Below, piece after piece: positions 11,551-21,326 of a stretch of DNA of 64,000 bases (its first letter is position 1; each line of letters opens with the position of its first letter). Location: NCBI GenBank assembly GCA_038373885.1, contig JAWZYV010001796.1, forward strand, positions 397,501 to 461,500. The letters are read 5' to 3'. The notes below the pieces were generated by a model. It saw only the letters and a list, made by a program, of their open reading frames with translations, was not told where the DNA came from and made no database searches. The DNA comes from Cheiracanthium punctorium. Its lineage: Eukaryota; Arthropoda; Arachnida; Araneae; Cheiracanthiidae. Made by a program: the position numbers and the translations under genes.

Positions 11551-11826
11551 CCCATTCGTGCCTGGATATTTTTGCGACTTTCTTCGATTTTTGCTAACAC
11601 CAGCAGTAATTGATAAATTTCTGATGTCAACTTTTTGAACAAGGGATGATTTCATTTAAAATCATTATGAATAAAAATTGAAATGTCAACATCCTACTTG
11701 GCCATATTAAATTATTTTGTGGAATTGAGGTTCAATACTCGCGAATAAAGGCTAGGAAAAATAAATAACGTTTTCGACTGATAGCGAAAATGCCGTCCCA
11801 AAAAAGGGACGCTAGGCATAAATGGG
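11551..11826 (+). mobile_element. piggyBac-type MITE, family C, copy 1
   Basis: 276 bp, flanked by TTAA at 11547-11550 and 11827-11830. Terminal repeats are CCCATTCGTGCCT / CCCATTTATGCCT. Its sister copy at 62985-63260 has the same length and orientation, with scattered substitutions. It ends with CCCAAAAAAGGGACG. No coding capacity. Confidence 0.92.
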
Positions 11827-11830
11827 TTAA

Positions 11831-13022
11831 ACTACAATTACTGTAACTATTATTTAACAGCATATCTTGAAGCAACGTTTCCTAAATTTTTTTACATTGG
11901 TCTTTAGTATCCAACATGTTATGATATTTTTTACTATGGGGAATTTGAAGTCTTACTGAACTACCTTTAAATTTACATTTTGTTGTGTTTAAAAGGAGTT
12001 ATAATTCTCGTGAAACGAAGTTGTTTTGAATTATTAAATTAAACGAAAAGAGGCAATTATTTTGAAAGCGAAAAATTACCAACTGTTTTGGGATAGTTTT
12101 GTGACAATTCTGTCCTCATCAATGAAGAGCAAGTTTGAAATGATCCATAAGAAAATTACGTAAAAAAGTTCGCTGAATCGGCTTAATCCAAGAGAAAAAG
12201 ATTGGCGTCTGGAAATGATTTAATGTTGAAAACCGACACAAGCAGTATCCTCAGTTAGTCGAAAATTTTTTTAAACAATCCAAAAAATTACCCGACTTAG
12301 ATTGGTAGAACATAAAAATTTGAAAATATGCATTTGATTGTAATTTGAAATGACATTTATTATACGAGTAATCAAACATTCTCCATTCTCCTACTTTTAA
12401 AAAATTATGGATATTGACTTTGAGAAGTCGTAAGCAAATATCATAAATATGTCAGAATTTTAATAATTTCTAACATAAATTTTAAGAAAGGTACAGTGCC
12501 CTCGTAGGGGTTGCATTCTGAACAAATAAGCTGTCAGAAAAAAATTGTCAAACATGACAAACAACGTTTGAGAAACATGTGAAAAATAGCAAATAATTTG
12601 TCAAGAATTGTGAAATATTTTTATCTGACAAATATTATTCTGCTTCTAAGGGTATTTATTTCCGCGCAACGTCAGATTAAATTTGACTGCATTTCCAATT
12701 CTCAAACGTCGTTACTTTGCTAAATCGTACTCTTTTTTATAGGCTTTCTTTGACATTTATTTAACACCACAACTTAAAATAAAACAAATGCTGCATTTTA
12801 TCGTATGTTTAGTAAGAAAAAATTTAAAACTAAAAATAATGGGCCTATTTTTTTCTGTAAAAAATGTAGTTTTGAACAGAAAAATATATTTTCATAAGAA
12901 AGATATAGATGTCGGTACCACCGGGAACGTAAAGGCAGTTAAGTTGGCCAAGAAAGAACGTTTTGTCAAAAAAGCTCCAAGTAATCAAGTAAGCTATTAG
13001 TCCGTATCATCAAAATTCAATC
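11831..13022. other. AT-rich intergenic DNA upstream of the LINE array
   Basis: No recognisable gene. The ORF 12788-13000 (70 codons, lysine-rich end) lies directly before the LINE insertion. It could be part of the Penelope-type relic seen on the other side of that insertion, but I see no diagnostic motif. Confidence 0.4.
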
Positions 13023-13042
13023 TGTCTTTCAAGAACGTACAC

Positions 13043-13354
13043 ATGTTACAACTAAAAGAACGAACAAGAGAGAAACCATGGAGAAATGCCATCCACAATC
13101 TCCCTGATTTCCCCACAAGCAATGCTGTGGCTGCTTTTCGTCTGATCACTATGCTCGACTGTCGATATGCCCGTCTACATCGATTAGTAGATAGCTCTTC
13201 CTGTCTCCTTTGTTGTAGTGGTACAGAGATTAATGCCGAACATCTCCTCATCTGCCCAGTCCTCATGAAGAGTGGGCAGATGAGGAGATGTTCCTCACCT
13301 GCTCAGTCTCGCTCCACAGTCTTATCCCGAACTTGGGAAGCTAGAGATCGGTAG
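13043..13354 (+). pseudogene. LINE ORF2 C-terminal fragment, unit 1
   Basis: The readable peptide begins at the methionine of the MLQLKERTREKPW segment. It contains AVAAFRLITMLDCRYARLHR and a CCHC-type motif C-x2-C-x9-H-x4-C in SSCLLCCSG...EHLLICP. In known LINEs of the R1/Jockey group this region follows the RNase H domain and ends the protein. Here it ends in a frame with TWEARDR, resembling the WEAR-type tail of such proteins. Only about the last 100 residues exist, so it is a 5'-truncated dead copy. A near-perfect inverted repeat (about 13237-13285) interrupts the region after the zinc motif. The antisense ORF 12997-13266 is a shadow. Confidence 0.85.
13237..13285. repeat. hairpin inside the LINE unit (18-bp perfect stem)
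   Basis: CATCTCCTCATCTGCCCA pairs perfectly with TGGGCAGATGAGGAGATG across a 13-14 nt loop. The same structure recurs in units 2 (about 13692-13742) and 3 (about 14147-14197), with one bulged A and, in unit 3, one mismatch. Directly after it comes a diverged direct copy of the left arm (GTTCCTCACCTGCTCAGTC). Confidence 0.9.
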
Positions 13355-13472
13355 TATAGTTTAATTCCTTGAGTTTTTGATGCTATGTATTTTTGCTTCT
13401 GCGTTTTTGTTCGCTTGCGTTTTTGGTCTTTGGTGTTAAGATAATTTCTGTATCGCCTGCTGCATTTTAAAT

Positions 13473-13799
13473 TTGAAAAATGTCAAGAACGTACACATGT
13501 TACAACTAAAAGAACGAACAAGAGAGAAACCATGGAGAAATGCCATCCACAATCTCCCTGATTTCCCCACAAGCAATGCTGTGGCTGCTTTTCCTCTGAT
13601 CACTATGCTCGACTGTCGATATGCCCGTCTACATCGATTAGTAGATAGCTCTTCCTGCCTCCTTTGTTGTAGTGGTACAGAGATTAATGCCGAACATCTC
13701 CTCATCTGCCCAGTCCTCATGAAGAGTGGGCAGATGAGGAGAATGTTCCTCACCTGCTCAGTCTTGCTCCACAATCTTATCCCGAATTTGGGAAGCTAG
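13473..13799 (+). pseudogene. LINE ORF2 C-terminal fragment, unit 2
   Basis: Same peptide as unit 1, with AVAAFPLI in place of AVAAFRLI. Relative to unit 1 there is one extra base after the hairpin (GAGGAGAATG against GAGGAGATG). The reading frame therefore continues as TCSVLLHNLIPNLGS and stops instead of ending TWEARDR. The zinc-motif cysteines and histidine are intact. The antisense ORF 13436-13774 is a shadow produced by the hairpin. It is a dead copy lacking the endonuclease, reverse transcriptase and RNase H domains. Confidence 0.85.
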
Positions 13800-13927
13800 A
13801 GATCGGTAGTATAGTTTAATTCCTTGAGTTTTTGATGCTATGTATTTTTGCTTCTGCGTTTTTGTTCGCTTGCGTTTTTGGTCTTTGGTGTTAAGATAAT
13901 TTCTGTATCGCCTGCTGCATTTTAAAT

Positions 13928-14164
13928 TTGAAAAATGTCAAGAACGTACACATGTTACAACTAAAAGAACGAACAAGAGAGAAACCATGGAGAAATGCCA
14001 TCCACAATCTCCCTGATTTCCCCACAAGCAATGCTGTGGCTGCTTTTCCTCTGATCACTATGCTCGACTGTCGATATGCCCGTCTACATCGATTAGTAGA
14101 TAGCTCTTCCTGCCTCCTTTGTTGTAGTGGTACAGAGATTAATGCCGAACATCTCCTCATCTGA
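13928..14164 (+). pseudogene. LINE ORF2 C-terminal fragment, unit 3
   Basis: Almost identical to unit 2. A C-to-A change at about 14164 turns the TGC of the last zinc-motif cysteine into a TGA stop, so the frame ends HLLI-stop. The change also breaks one base pair of the hairpin. The rest of the unit, including the 3' UTR, is intact up to 14390. Confidence 0.85.
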
Positions 14165-14479
14165 CCAGTCCTCATGAAGAGTGGGCAGATGAGGAGAATG
14201 TTCCTCACCTGCTCAGTCTCGCTCCACAATCTTATCCCGAATTTGGGAAGCTAGAGATCGGTAGTATAGTTTAATTCCTTGAGTTTTTGATGCTATGTAT
14301 TTTTGCTTCTGCGTTTTTGTTCGCTTGCGTTTTTGGTCTTTGGTGTTAAGATAATTTCTGTATCGCCTGCTGCATTTTATATTTGAAAAATGTCTTTAAT
14401 GACTGGCATGTGGTTAAACATCGACTAATGAACAAGCAAATACTTAAAGAAACAAAAAACACCCGAAAAGAAACTGTTG

Positions 14480-14729
14480 TTTAAAATATGGGTTACATAC
14501 ATTGGTCAGACCAGAAGAGCTCTCAAATTTAGGCTCAAAGAACATGAGATATATGTTTCAAACCGTGACTAGCATAAATATTTCCTGCAAATGGCCGGGG
14601 ATCACCTGCGGTCTGGTGAATCTCTACTTTAAACACACTTTTGCAGATTGGCATTTTGAGCAGCCCAAATTTTTTAATAGAAAAAATAATGTCCGAAATA
14701 GCATTGTAGAAAGTTTATTCATTAATTAA
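14480..14729 (+). pseudogene. Penelope-type GIY-YIG endonuclease remnant
   Basis: From about 14483 one frame reads KIWVTYIGQTRRALKFRLKEH and then hits a stop after SNRD. After a frameshift, the 14502-14729 frame resumes with HTFADWHFEQPKFFNRK and ends NSIVESLFIN. This is the order of the GIY-YIG nuclease of Penelope-like elements: the YIGQT segment, R-x3-LK-x-RL-x-EH, an H-x-F block, and a terminal E-S-x-x-I-N. The catalytic Glu in VESLFIN and the Arg in the first block can be seen. It is dead (stop plus frameshift). The LINE array sits directly upstream and may have inserted into this element. Confidence 0.7.
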
Positions 14730-14731
14730 TA

Positions 14732-15288
14732 TTAAATAATTTTAAGAGAATGATTTAATATGTAGGAAAACATTCGATGTAAGGCTAAAGAGAGTTTTGG
14801 CGCTTAGCTGTTGACTTAAGAAGTCAAACAACGCTTACGGATGTAAGTCATTAACGTAATACATATCCTCTTGGGAAACAGACGCAAAAATCTCATCTTT
14901 TTTTTAAATTGGCTTTTTTTAATCATATTAAGTACCCAGAGAGTGATTATTTTTATCATAAAATAATTACGCGAAAGACTTATATTAAATAGTGAGTTTC
15001 TTTTTATACTTTTAGTGCCGTATCACTAAAAATGAGGAGGGGGGGGTGAAGAAACGTAATGTACTTCAGAAGTTTAAAATATTTATTTCCTCTCGGAACA
15101 TTTTAAATTGTTAGTTAATTTTGCATATCGTTCAAGATCGGACTTAAATTCGTCAGGATTAGATTAAAAGTTTTTAAAACTGTTTTAGTAATTTTTTCTT
15201 CAATGAAAAAAAAAAGCACGTGTACTTTAGTTGCATCGTCGTATGGCATTTTAACACGTGTATGCTACTTAAGTTAGACAATAACATA
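14732..15288. other. AT-rich intergenic DNA
   Basis: No gene or element boundary seen; a short G run occurs near 15039. Confidence 0.5.
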
Positions 15289-15290
15289 TA

Positions 15291-15673
15291 CAGGGTGCTC
15301 CGGAAATATATGGCAGTACTTGAAAGGGTGGTCGAAGGAACCAAGACGGTTCAGAATCACATAGCAATATGAGGTCGGAAACGTTTTCTTCATGTATCTG
15401 TGGATAATCGTTTTGGAACAATACTGAAATTTCCGATCATGATTCCTCAAAAACTAATAGATCTTTCATAGAAAGCACTTGTCTACAGTTGATTATACAG
15501 GATTGATTAGTAAAGTAAGGATTATACATTGATTGCAAGATTAATTATTAAAGTGATTATTAACAGGTTAAAGAATGCACCGTTACCGACCTCACATAGC
15601 TCTGTGATTATGAACCGCCTTGGTATTCTCTAAACCTCTTTTAAATAATACCAGATATTTTAGGAGCACCCTG
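15291..15673. mobile_element. TA-flanked MITE (CAGGGTGCTCC ends)
   Basis: 383 bp bounded by TA (15289-15290 and 15674-15675). Termini are CAGGGTGCTCC on both strands, with inner similarity (CACATAG-CAATATGAGGTCGG against the reverse of CCGACCTCACATAGCTCTGTG). TA target duplication and CAGGGTG ends fit mariner/Tc1-type non-autonomous elements. A diverged relative is at 49537-49979. The ORF 15620-15820 crossing its end is not supported. Confidence 0.85.
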
Positions 15674-15675
15674 TA

Positions 15676-16500
15676 TAAAAGCCATATCAAAACGAGCGAT
15701 CCTAAGTTTGTAGAAATAATATATAAGCTTGTTTATGGCATTTATTCACTTCCTGATTCCACTGCACAACAAAGATTGCTGAAAATATTTCATATGGAGA
15801 GAATTGTATCTTTTAGATAAAAATACATGTGACACTAATATAGCCATTAAATTAAAATAGGCTTTATGGTATTTAATGAACTAACACCTTTATAGGAGGC
15901 TTTCTAGTAATATTGAAAATATGTTTCATTGTGTTTTTTAAAGAATTCTTCCATTTCAATGAAGCATTAAAATTATATTTCTGAAATTTTGCACGTTCTG
16001 TTTTCAATATTTTTTTATCGATGCCGTTATGTACATGTATATGTGTATGTATAACAGTTAACTTTAAAACTCAAAATCTTCTTTCTTTTTTTTCCTCAAA
16101 AACATTCTAATTCTACGACCTTTTAAATATGACTTTCACTTTCGTAAATGTCACATAGAAATATGTTTACGCATGTGTAATTTTTCTCACTATATAAGTA
16201 CTCACTATATAAGTTCTCACTATATAAGTCTCACTATATATCTACTTCTATATAAGTTTAGCATTTAATAGAAAACCTAAGATTAAGTGTCAGTAGGTTT
16301 AGACCTTAAAATTTGAAACTGTGATACATATATATATATACTACATATATATGAAATTCCTACACCAATTTTTCTTCAGAAAATATGAAGATGTAGCACA
16401 TTTTCCTTCCCGAATACCAGTTCAAAAGCTATTTGACTCTAGATAACATACGTTATAAAGGAAAAACCATCCTTTTTTTCTGGCAGTACAGGAGTAGCGT
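15676..16500. other. AT-rich DNA with microsatellite stretches
   Basis: Contains a CTCACTATATAAGT short tandem run (about 16188-16255) and an AT run (about 16326-16353). No gene. Confidence 0.6.
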
Positions 16501-16615
16501 TCACAAAACCAGATAAGAGTGTCTTTAACGCTGATGATGGTGATGCAAGCGAAAGGACGATCGCATTTTACGATCAATAACCCCGCGGCTTTCGACATCT
16601 AACGAGAAGAGAATT
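16500..16615 (+). repeat. dispersed repeat, copy 1
   Basis: An inverted, diverged copy lies at about 24845-24985. Shared blocks are AACCAGATAAGAGTGT, AACGCTGATGATGG, CGATCGCATTT-ACGATCAATAA and TCGACATCTAACG. Origin unknown. Confidence 0.65.
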
Positions 16616-17499
16616 TTTCTTTTCAAGGAAACATAAATCAAGTGATATGATAGTCAGGAAATAAATTTAAAGGTTATGAAACCTGGCATCTGAAGAGAAA
16701 GAATTTTAATGTCATGATGAAACTGCATTTTTTTTATTTTTTATTTACACGGCATATTTTTAAATCGATCATTTATACGAAATTAAAATTAAAAAATATA
16801 AATGTAAGCTTTACTGAACGCACATTAGTAAAATGCTCTGAAAACGTTTTTTGAGTTTGTTAATAATGATAGAGAGGTAGCGGAATAATGGTAAAAAGGT
16901 AAAAATTGACGCACATGTTTGGAATGACGTGGGGTTTTATTTCAAGCAACAATACGGGAAAATATGATCAACAGATGGAGCTGGACTGGAAAACGTCAAT
17001 GATGCCGCACTAGAATCATGTATAAAATAAAAGTCTATGTAAAACATTGTCTTAGCTCAAAATAATTTATTATGCTAATTGCTGCTTCTGTTTTAATATG
17101 AAGCACCGTCTGTTGGACAATTTTTACACTTTTTGCTTGGACTACGATAAAAAGCCCGTGTCATTTTAAGCCTGCGTGTGCAGTTTATCTCTCTATTTAC
17201 ACCATTCCGAGAATTATTTTTTTTTAAAATGTTACCGGACTTTTGGGTTACCCTGTAAAAAATAAAATATCTCATCACTCAAAATAAAATATCTCATATC
17301 AGTGAAATCCGCGCCGGAATCCGTGAAATCTGAAGAAATTTTGGAGATAAGATAATGTTGCATTATCACTATAAATGAAATTTTATGAGACCCTGTAAAA
17401 CACCTTTAATTTTTTTTCCCCATAGTTTAACTGAAGAACATGAAAATTTTATAGTCATTGTCTATATACATTGTCTATATAGTCATAGTCTATAACCGC
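16616..17499. other. intergenic DNA, no gene seen
   Basis: The minus-strand ORF 17093-17278 has no motif. A(A/G)AATAAAATATCTCAT is duplicated at 17260-17276 and 17281-17297. Confidence 0.45.
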
Positions 17500-17640
17500 T
17501 AGAAACCTATCAGTGTGTATCAAATGACACAGTTTGTAACGTATTCGAATGCAGACACTATTTTCAGTAGAGAGCCTTATTTAAAGAGCCTTAATAATAT
17601 GTATGCCAACTTTGTTTTCTTTCAAAAACCGGATATCTCT
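17500..17640 (+). repeat. old dispersed repeat, copy 1
   Basis: Matches 18445-18605 in diverged form: TGCAGACACTATTTTCAGT, GAAAGC/GAGAGCCTT, CTTAATAA-CCTATAT, CTCTAAAA. Both are degenerate; type not identified. Confidence 0.5.
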
Positions 17641-18444
17641 AAAATACGTTTTCAAGAATGATTGCCCATAGAGTACAATGTATTGGAATTTTTTCTCCTG
17701 TAAAAGAACTATAAATGCTACTTATACCATTCTCAATAGGGTGGTACTGTACATAGAAAAAACATTTTTACTACAATGCGACGTATATTTACGGCAGTTA
17801 GAACACTGGACAGAGGGACAACAATCGGACAGGCAAAAGGAAATCATAAACATTTCTAAAACTTGTTGGTAAGTTAAAAATATAAATATTCCTCTTTTAC
17901 AACATAACGGTATCACACGAGCACGGAGAGCGAGAAATTTATTCTTTTAATGGCTAGCGGTGTAAAATAAATTTTCCACGCGCTAAAAAATAAAAATTGC
18001 AATTTTGTTCTATGTAAATCCGTCAATGCGTTAGCACCCTTTTTCAGTTCGTTCGGAGAAATTCCTCCGACCGACGCAAGCCCCTCCCACTCCTAGGCAG
18101 ACAGTCCTTAGCCATGCCTTAATAAAACACAATACACTAAATCGGTTAATTACAGCGCGAGTAACGAATTTTCAAAATTGACAATGAAATCGTCATAGCT
18201 TAACATTATCACATTAGATATTTTTCGATTTTAATGAAAATAGTGACAAGTTCAGTTAATTTTTCAAAGCGTCTTTTTCGCACCATATTTTGCAATTTAT
18301 TGCAAAAGTCGCCAATATTGGCGACTTTTGGCGCAATTTTAAAGGGAGGCACACAATCGATGTCGGATTATTACCTAATTATATTGTAGAATAATATCAT
18401 ATGATTTAAATCGATGCCTGTCTCTAAACTGCCATCGACCGTAT
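17641..18444. other. intergenic DNA, no gene seen
   Basis: Holds a short perfect inverted motif AAAGTCGCCAATATTGGCGACTTT (about 18305-18328). ORFs at 17678-17916 on both strands are unsupported. Confidence 0.45.
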
Positions 18445-18605
18445 TAGAATTATTTTAAGAGCTCTTATAGAAGAACTATTAAGGATGCAGGCACTATTTT
18501 CGATGGAAAGCTTCATCTTGTGATTCTTAATAACCTATATTAATTTTGATTAATTTCAAATAGGGGAGTATTTCTAAAACTAGAATTCAAAGCCCGTAGT
18601 GGAGG
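18445..18605 (+). repeat. old dispersed repeat, copy 2
   Basis: Diverged direct copy of about 17500-17640. Its right end carries AGCCCGTAGTGGAGG, also found next to the repeat at 43600-43862 on the opposite strand. Confidence 0.5.
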
Positions 18606-18625
18606 AAATTACAACGGGCGCTAGG

Positions 18626-18652
18626 AAAAAAAAAAAAAAAAAAAAAAAAAAA
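18626..18652 (+). repeat. 27-base poly(A) tract
   Basis: Uninterrupted run of 27 A directly after a short stem (GCCCGT...ACGGGC) and GCTAGG. It may be the tail of a retroposed sequence or a slippage tract; no TSD was found. Confidence 0.9.
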
Positions 18653-18889
18653 CATTTGACAAAAGCATGCCTACACTCAATATAGTTAACCTTCGTCCAC
18701 CTAAAATAAATAACTTCATATTCAATTTTTATTATATATTCTCAAATCGAATTTCATGCTCACCTGGGAGCGTGCGGAAACTTTTCGCATTCGAAAGATT
18801 TCGTTTCCCTGAGAACATCCCGAGGAAATGATTTCATTGATAAAAAAATTAAACATATAAATCCGGAAAAGCCTGATCACTGTGACATC

Positions 18890-19130
18890 AATATAAAGTC
18901 ATTCTAACTTGCAATAGATAATTTTGTCAGGCAAATGATTCACTTTTTTTTACTTTCGGCAATAAAATGGAGCTGAAAATAGCGAAAAATCGCTTAAAAA
19001 TGAGGGAACGGATGGATTTTCAGATTTTAAATTAGCGCAGATTGTTTTCTATATTTTTTATGCATACTAATTATAAAAATTTTCAAGCGGGTCCTACAAA
19101 CGATGTCAATATTTCTAGGCTTTATGTGTG
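18890..19130 (+). repeat. dispersed repeat related to the 8.2-11.1 kb modules
   Basis: Contains CAAATGATT, GAGCTGAAAATAG, GGGAACGGATGGATTTTCAG, GCGCAGATTGTT and AAATTTTCAA-CG. A reverse-oriented copy is at 43600-43862, and the central GGGAACGG motif occurs in the ~1-kb modules. Non-coding. Confidence 0.65.
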
Positions 19131-19200
19131 TAACTTTGTCATCTTTTTGCAGTAATGGCGGATAAAAGTTTTATCTTGGAGTCAGGGATTAGCGTAATTA

Positions 19201-19246
19201 TACATAGTCGAACCCCGATATAGTGAACCCCTGCGGACCCAATAAA
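19201..19246 (+). repeat. Tigger-like terminal sequence, left part
   Basis: Reads TAGTCGAACCCCGATATAGTG and then ACCCCTGCGGACCC, typical of pogo/Tigger ends. It is interrupted by the Helitron at 19247-20568 and resumes at 20569. It may be the terminus of the element that left the dead transposase at 22261-23260, but the other end was not found. Confidence 0.5.
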
Positions 19247-19358
19247 TCTATATAAATAAAATTAGACTTTTGTCTGTACATTTCTTGGAATTCAAAAATT
19301 TTGCGATTTCTATCCGTTTCAAGCACCCGGGAATCCGATGCGATCCTCAAAAAAAAAG

Positions 19359-19423
19359 TTTGTCTGTCTGTCATTCTGTCATTCTGTCCTTCTGTCCTTC
19401 TGTCATTCTGTCATTCTGTCCGT
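19359..19423 (+). repeat. TCTGTCAT-type microsatellite in the Helitron
   Basis: Alternating TCTGTCAT and TCTGTCCT octamers, about eight units, just inside the Helitron 5' end. Confidence 0.9.
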
Positions 19424-19440
19424 GACGCTTTTTTTGTTTA

Positions 19441-20400
19441 AGCATCATGTAAAAACGGCTGAAGCGAATGATATGAAATTGGGTGTCATGATAGGTGGTC
19501 ACTCAACTTAAAACATAGGCGTCGAATTTTTAAAAAATATTGATTAGATTTTCAGATTTTGCGAAAATCGTTTCAAACTGCGTAAATTTGTGTTCAAGCA
19601 TCACGTAAAAACGACTGAAGCGAATGATATGAAATTAGGTGTCATGATAGGTGGTCACTCAACTTAAAACATAGGCGTCGAATTAAAAGAAATCTTGATT
19701 AGATTTTGAGATTTTGCGAAAATTGTTTCACACTGCGTATTGTGTTCGCACATCACGTAATAACTGCAAAGGTGAAAAAATGGTATTTGGTGAAATGATA
19801 GGTGGTCACCTTAAACTATAAGCATCTAAAAAAAAACCGATCAGATTTTGGGATTTTGCGAAAATCGTTTCAAACTGAGTGAATTTTTGTTCACACATTA
19901 CGTAATAACGACTAAAGCGAATGATATGAAATTTGGTCACATGATAGGTTGTTGTTCAACAAAAAGTATAGGTGACCAATTTTTTAAACTTTTTATTAGA
20001 TTTTGAGATTTTGTGAAAATTCTCCCAAAATGCGGTTATATTTTTTCAAGCATCGCGTAATAACGACTAATACGAAATGTGGTGATATGATAGGTAGTTA
20101 CTAATCTTAATTTATAGGCGTTGAATTTTTTAAATATTTTGATTACATTTTGAGATTTTGTGAAAATCGTTTAAAAATGCTAAAATGTTTGTTCCAGTAT
20201 CACGAAATAAAGACAGCAGGGAATGAAACAAAATCGGGTGACATGATAGGTTGTCACTCAACTTAAATTCTAGGCTTCCAATTTTTCAAAAATGTTGATT
20301 AGATTTTGAGATTTCGCGAAAATTATTTGAATATGTTTAAATATTCGTTCGCGCATCCCATAATTACGACTAAAGCGAATGAAATGATATTACTTAGTGA
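19441..20400 (+). repeat. seven ~150-bp tandem monomers in the Helitron
   Basis: The block GCATCACGTAA(T/A)AACGACT recurs at about 19441, 19597, 19749, 19892, 20049, 20197 and 20352 (spacing 142-156 bp). Each copy is followed by GAATGATATGAAAT, ATGATAGGTGGTCACTCAAC and TGATTAGATTTTGAGATTTTG. Divergence is high, so the array is old. Monomers touch each other, so this is not a CRISPR array. Confidence 0.9.
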
Positions 20401-20540
20401 CTCTCTAACCTGTAATATTTTAACAATACATAAAAATTATAATTGCGCTTTCTTTACTTTGTCAACATACTACATCCATTCTGTGTACTCCAACAATGCT
20501 GACGAAAGTTCTTGCTTTTAGAAATTTGCATTCAGTACTA

Positions 20541-20568
20541 ACCCGTCAACGACGGGTACTTCAGCTAG
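20541..20568 (+). other. Helitron 3' terminator hairpin and CTAG end
   Basis: Seven-base-pair GC-rich stem with 3-nt loop (20541-20557), 11 nt before the terminal T of insertion. This is the structure that defines where rolling-circle transfer ends in known Helitrons. Confidence 0.93.
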
Positions 20569-20640
20569 TAGTTCAATATAACTGGAGGTTCACTATATCC
20601 AAACTTGTTAAAATAGTGATTTTTTCTTAGAATTTCATGG
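20569..20640 (+). repeat. Tigger-like terminal sequence, right part
   Basis: Continues the interrupted sequence after the Helitron: TAGTTCAATATAAC, GGAGGTTCACTATATCC. Joined to 19246, it gives one continuous Tigger-like end. Confidence 0.5.
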
Positions 20641-20882
20641 CAGTTTTGTTAGAAACATTTACTGGTATAATACAGGATTCACTAATAAATTAATTAACTA
20701 ATAAATTATAAATTATTCCTAATAAATTATTAAATAGACAACAATAAAAAAATAATTTTAAGTACTCACTTTTATTTTTACACTCCCTGGAAATAATTCG
20801 TTATTTTTGGTTATATGCATTTCGATTTTAAGTAAAGTTCATCAATTTTCTTATCAACGATTAAGAAACAGTCCATAGTTTT

Positions 20883-21232
20883 TAACACGCTTTTATTAGC
20901 TTCACCTGTATGTATATTTTTATGCTTGTATGTTTGTAACCGACTCCTTTGAACTCGATTTTGACCCACTTTAAACGGTCAGATTTAATTTAAACTTTGT
21001 AGATATATCAAGGATCGATGACACTACAGTAATTTGATAAGTTTATCCCATTATCCTGATTTTAACACGCTTTTATTTATTAGCTTCACCTGCATGTATG
21101 TTTGTAACCGACTCCTTTGAACTCAAATTTGGCACACTTTAAACGGTCAGATTTAATTTAAACTTTGTACATTTATGAAGAACCAGAGACAATACAATAA
21201 TTTTATAACTTTATCTCATTATCCTGATCAGG
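20883..21232 (+). repeat. two-copy tandem repeat, ~175 bp
   Basis: Units start TTTTAACACGCTTTTATTAG (about 20880) and ATTTTAACACGCTTTTATTT (about 21059). They share GTATGTTTGTAACCGACTCC, CACTTTAAACGGTCAG and TTATCCTGAT. A further AACACGCTTTTATTTGTTG occurs at 21479. Non-coding; the retroelement family is unknown to me. Confidence 0.85.
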
Positions 21233-21326
21233 ATCGCCAGGATTAAATAATTTCCTCATTTCTTAGCCTGATTGAAAGTAGAACACTTCCAAAGATTACA
21301 ATCTTAAGAAAACCCTTTTTACTGTG

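Larger units (their letters stand above)
13030..14390 (+). mobile_element. tandem array of three 5'-truncated LINE tails
   Basis: Three head-to-tail units of 454-455 bp start at CAAGAACGTACACATG (13030, about 13484, about 13939). Each holds the C-terminal coding end of a non-LTR retrotransposon followed by a 3' UTR ending ATTTGAAAAATG. The whole block is bounded by TGTCTTT on both sides (13023-13029 and 14391-14397), consistent with a short TSD. Units 2 and 3 are almost identical and unit 1 is slightly diverged. Family: R1/Jockey/I-type by the C-terminal motif; not closer than that. Confidence 0.85.
19247..20568 (+). mobile_element. non-autonomous Helitron with readable termini
   Basis: The 5' end is TCTATATAAATAAAATTAG after an A (19246). 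The 3' end is a perfect stem-loop ACCCGTC-AAC-GACGGGT (20541-20557), an 11-nt segment and CTAG (20565-20568) followed by T (20569). Insertion between A and T without TSD is exactly the Helitron rule. The 1,322-bp body holds a TCTGTC(A/C)T microsatellite (about 19359-19423) and seven diverged ~150-bp tandem monomers, but no Rep/helicase gene. The ORF at 20306-20521 is not supported. The flanks rejoin into one Tigger-like sequence, confirming the borders. Confidence 0.92.

Noticed and set aside
12997..14229. Antisense ORFs of 89-112 codons in the LINE array
   Set aside because: They mirror the sense LINE frame, and the hairpin makes their ends look alike; the sense strand carries the CCHC motif.
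19441..20400. Regularly spaced repeats considered as a CRISPR array
   Set aside because: Monomers are ~150 bp, diverged along their whole length, with no short constant repeat and unique spacers, and they lie inside a Helitron in eukaryotic-type DNA.
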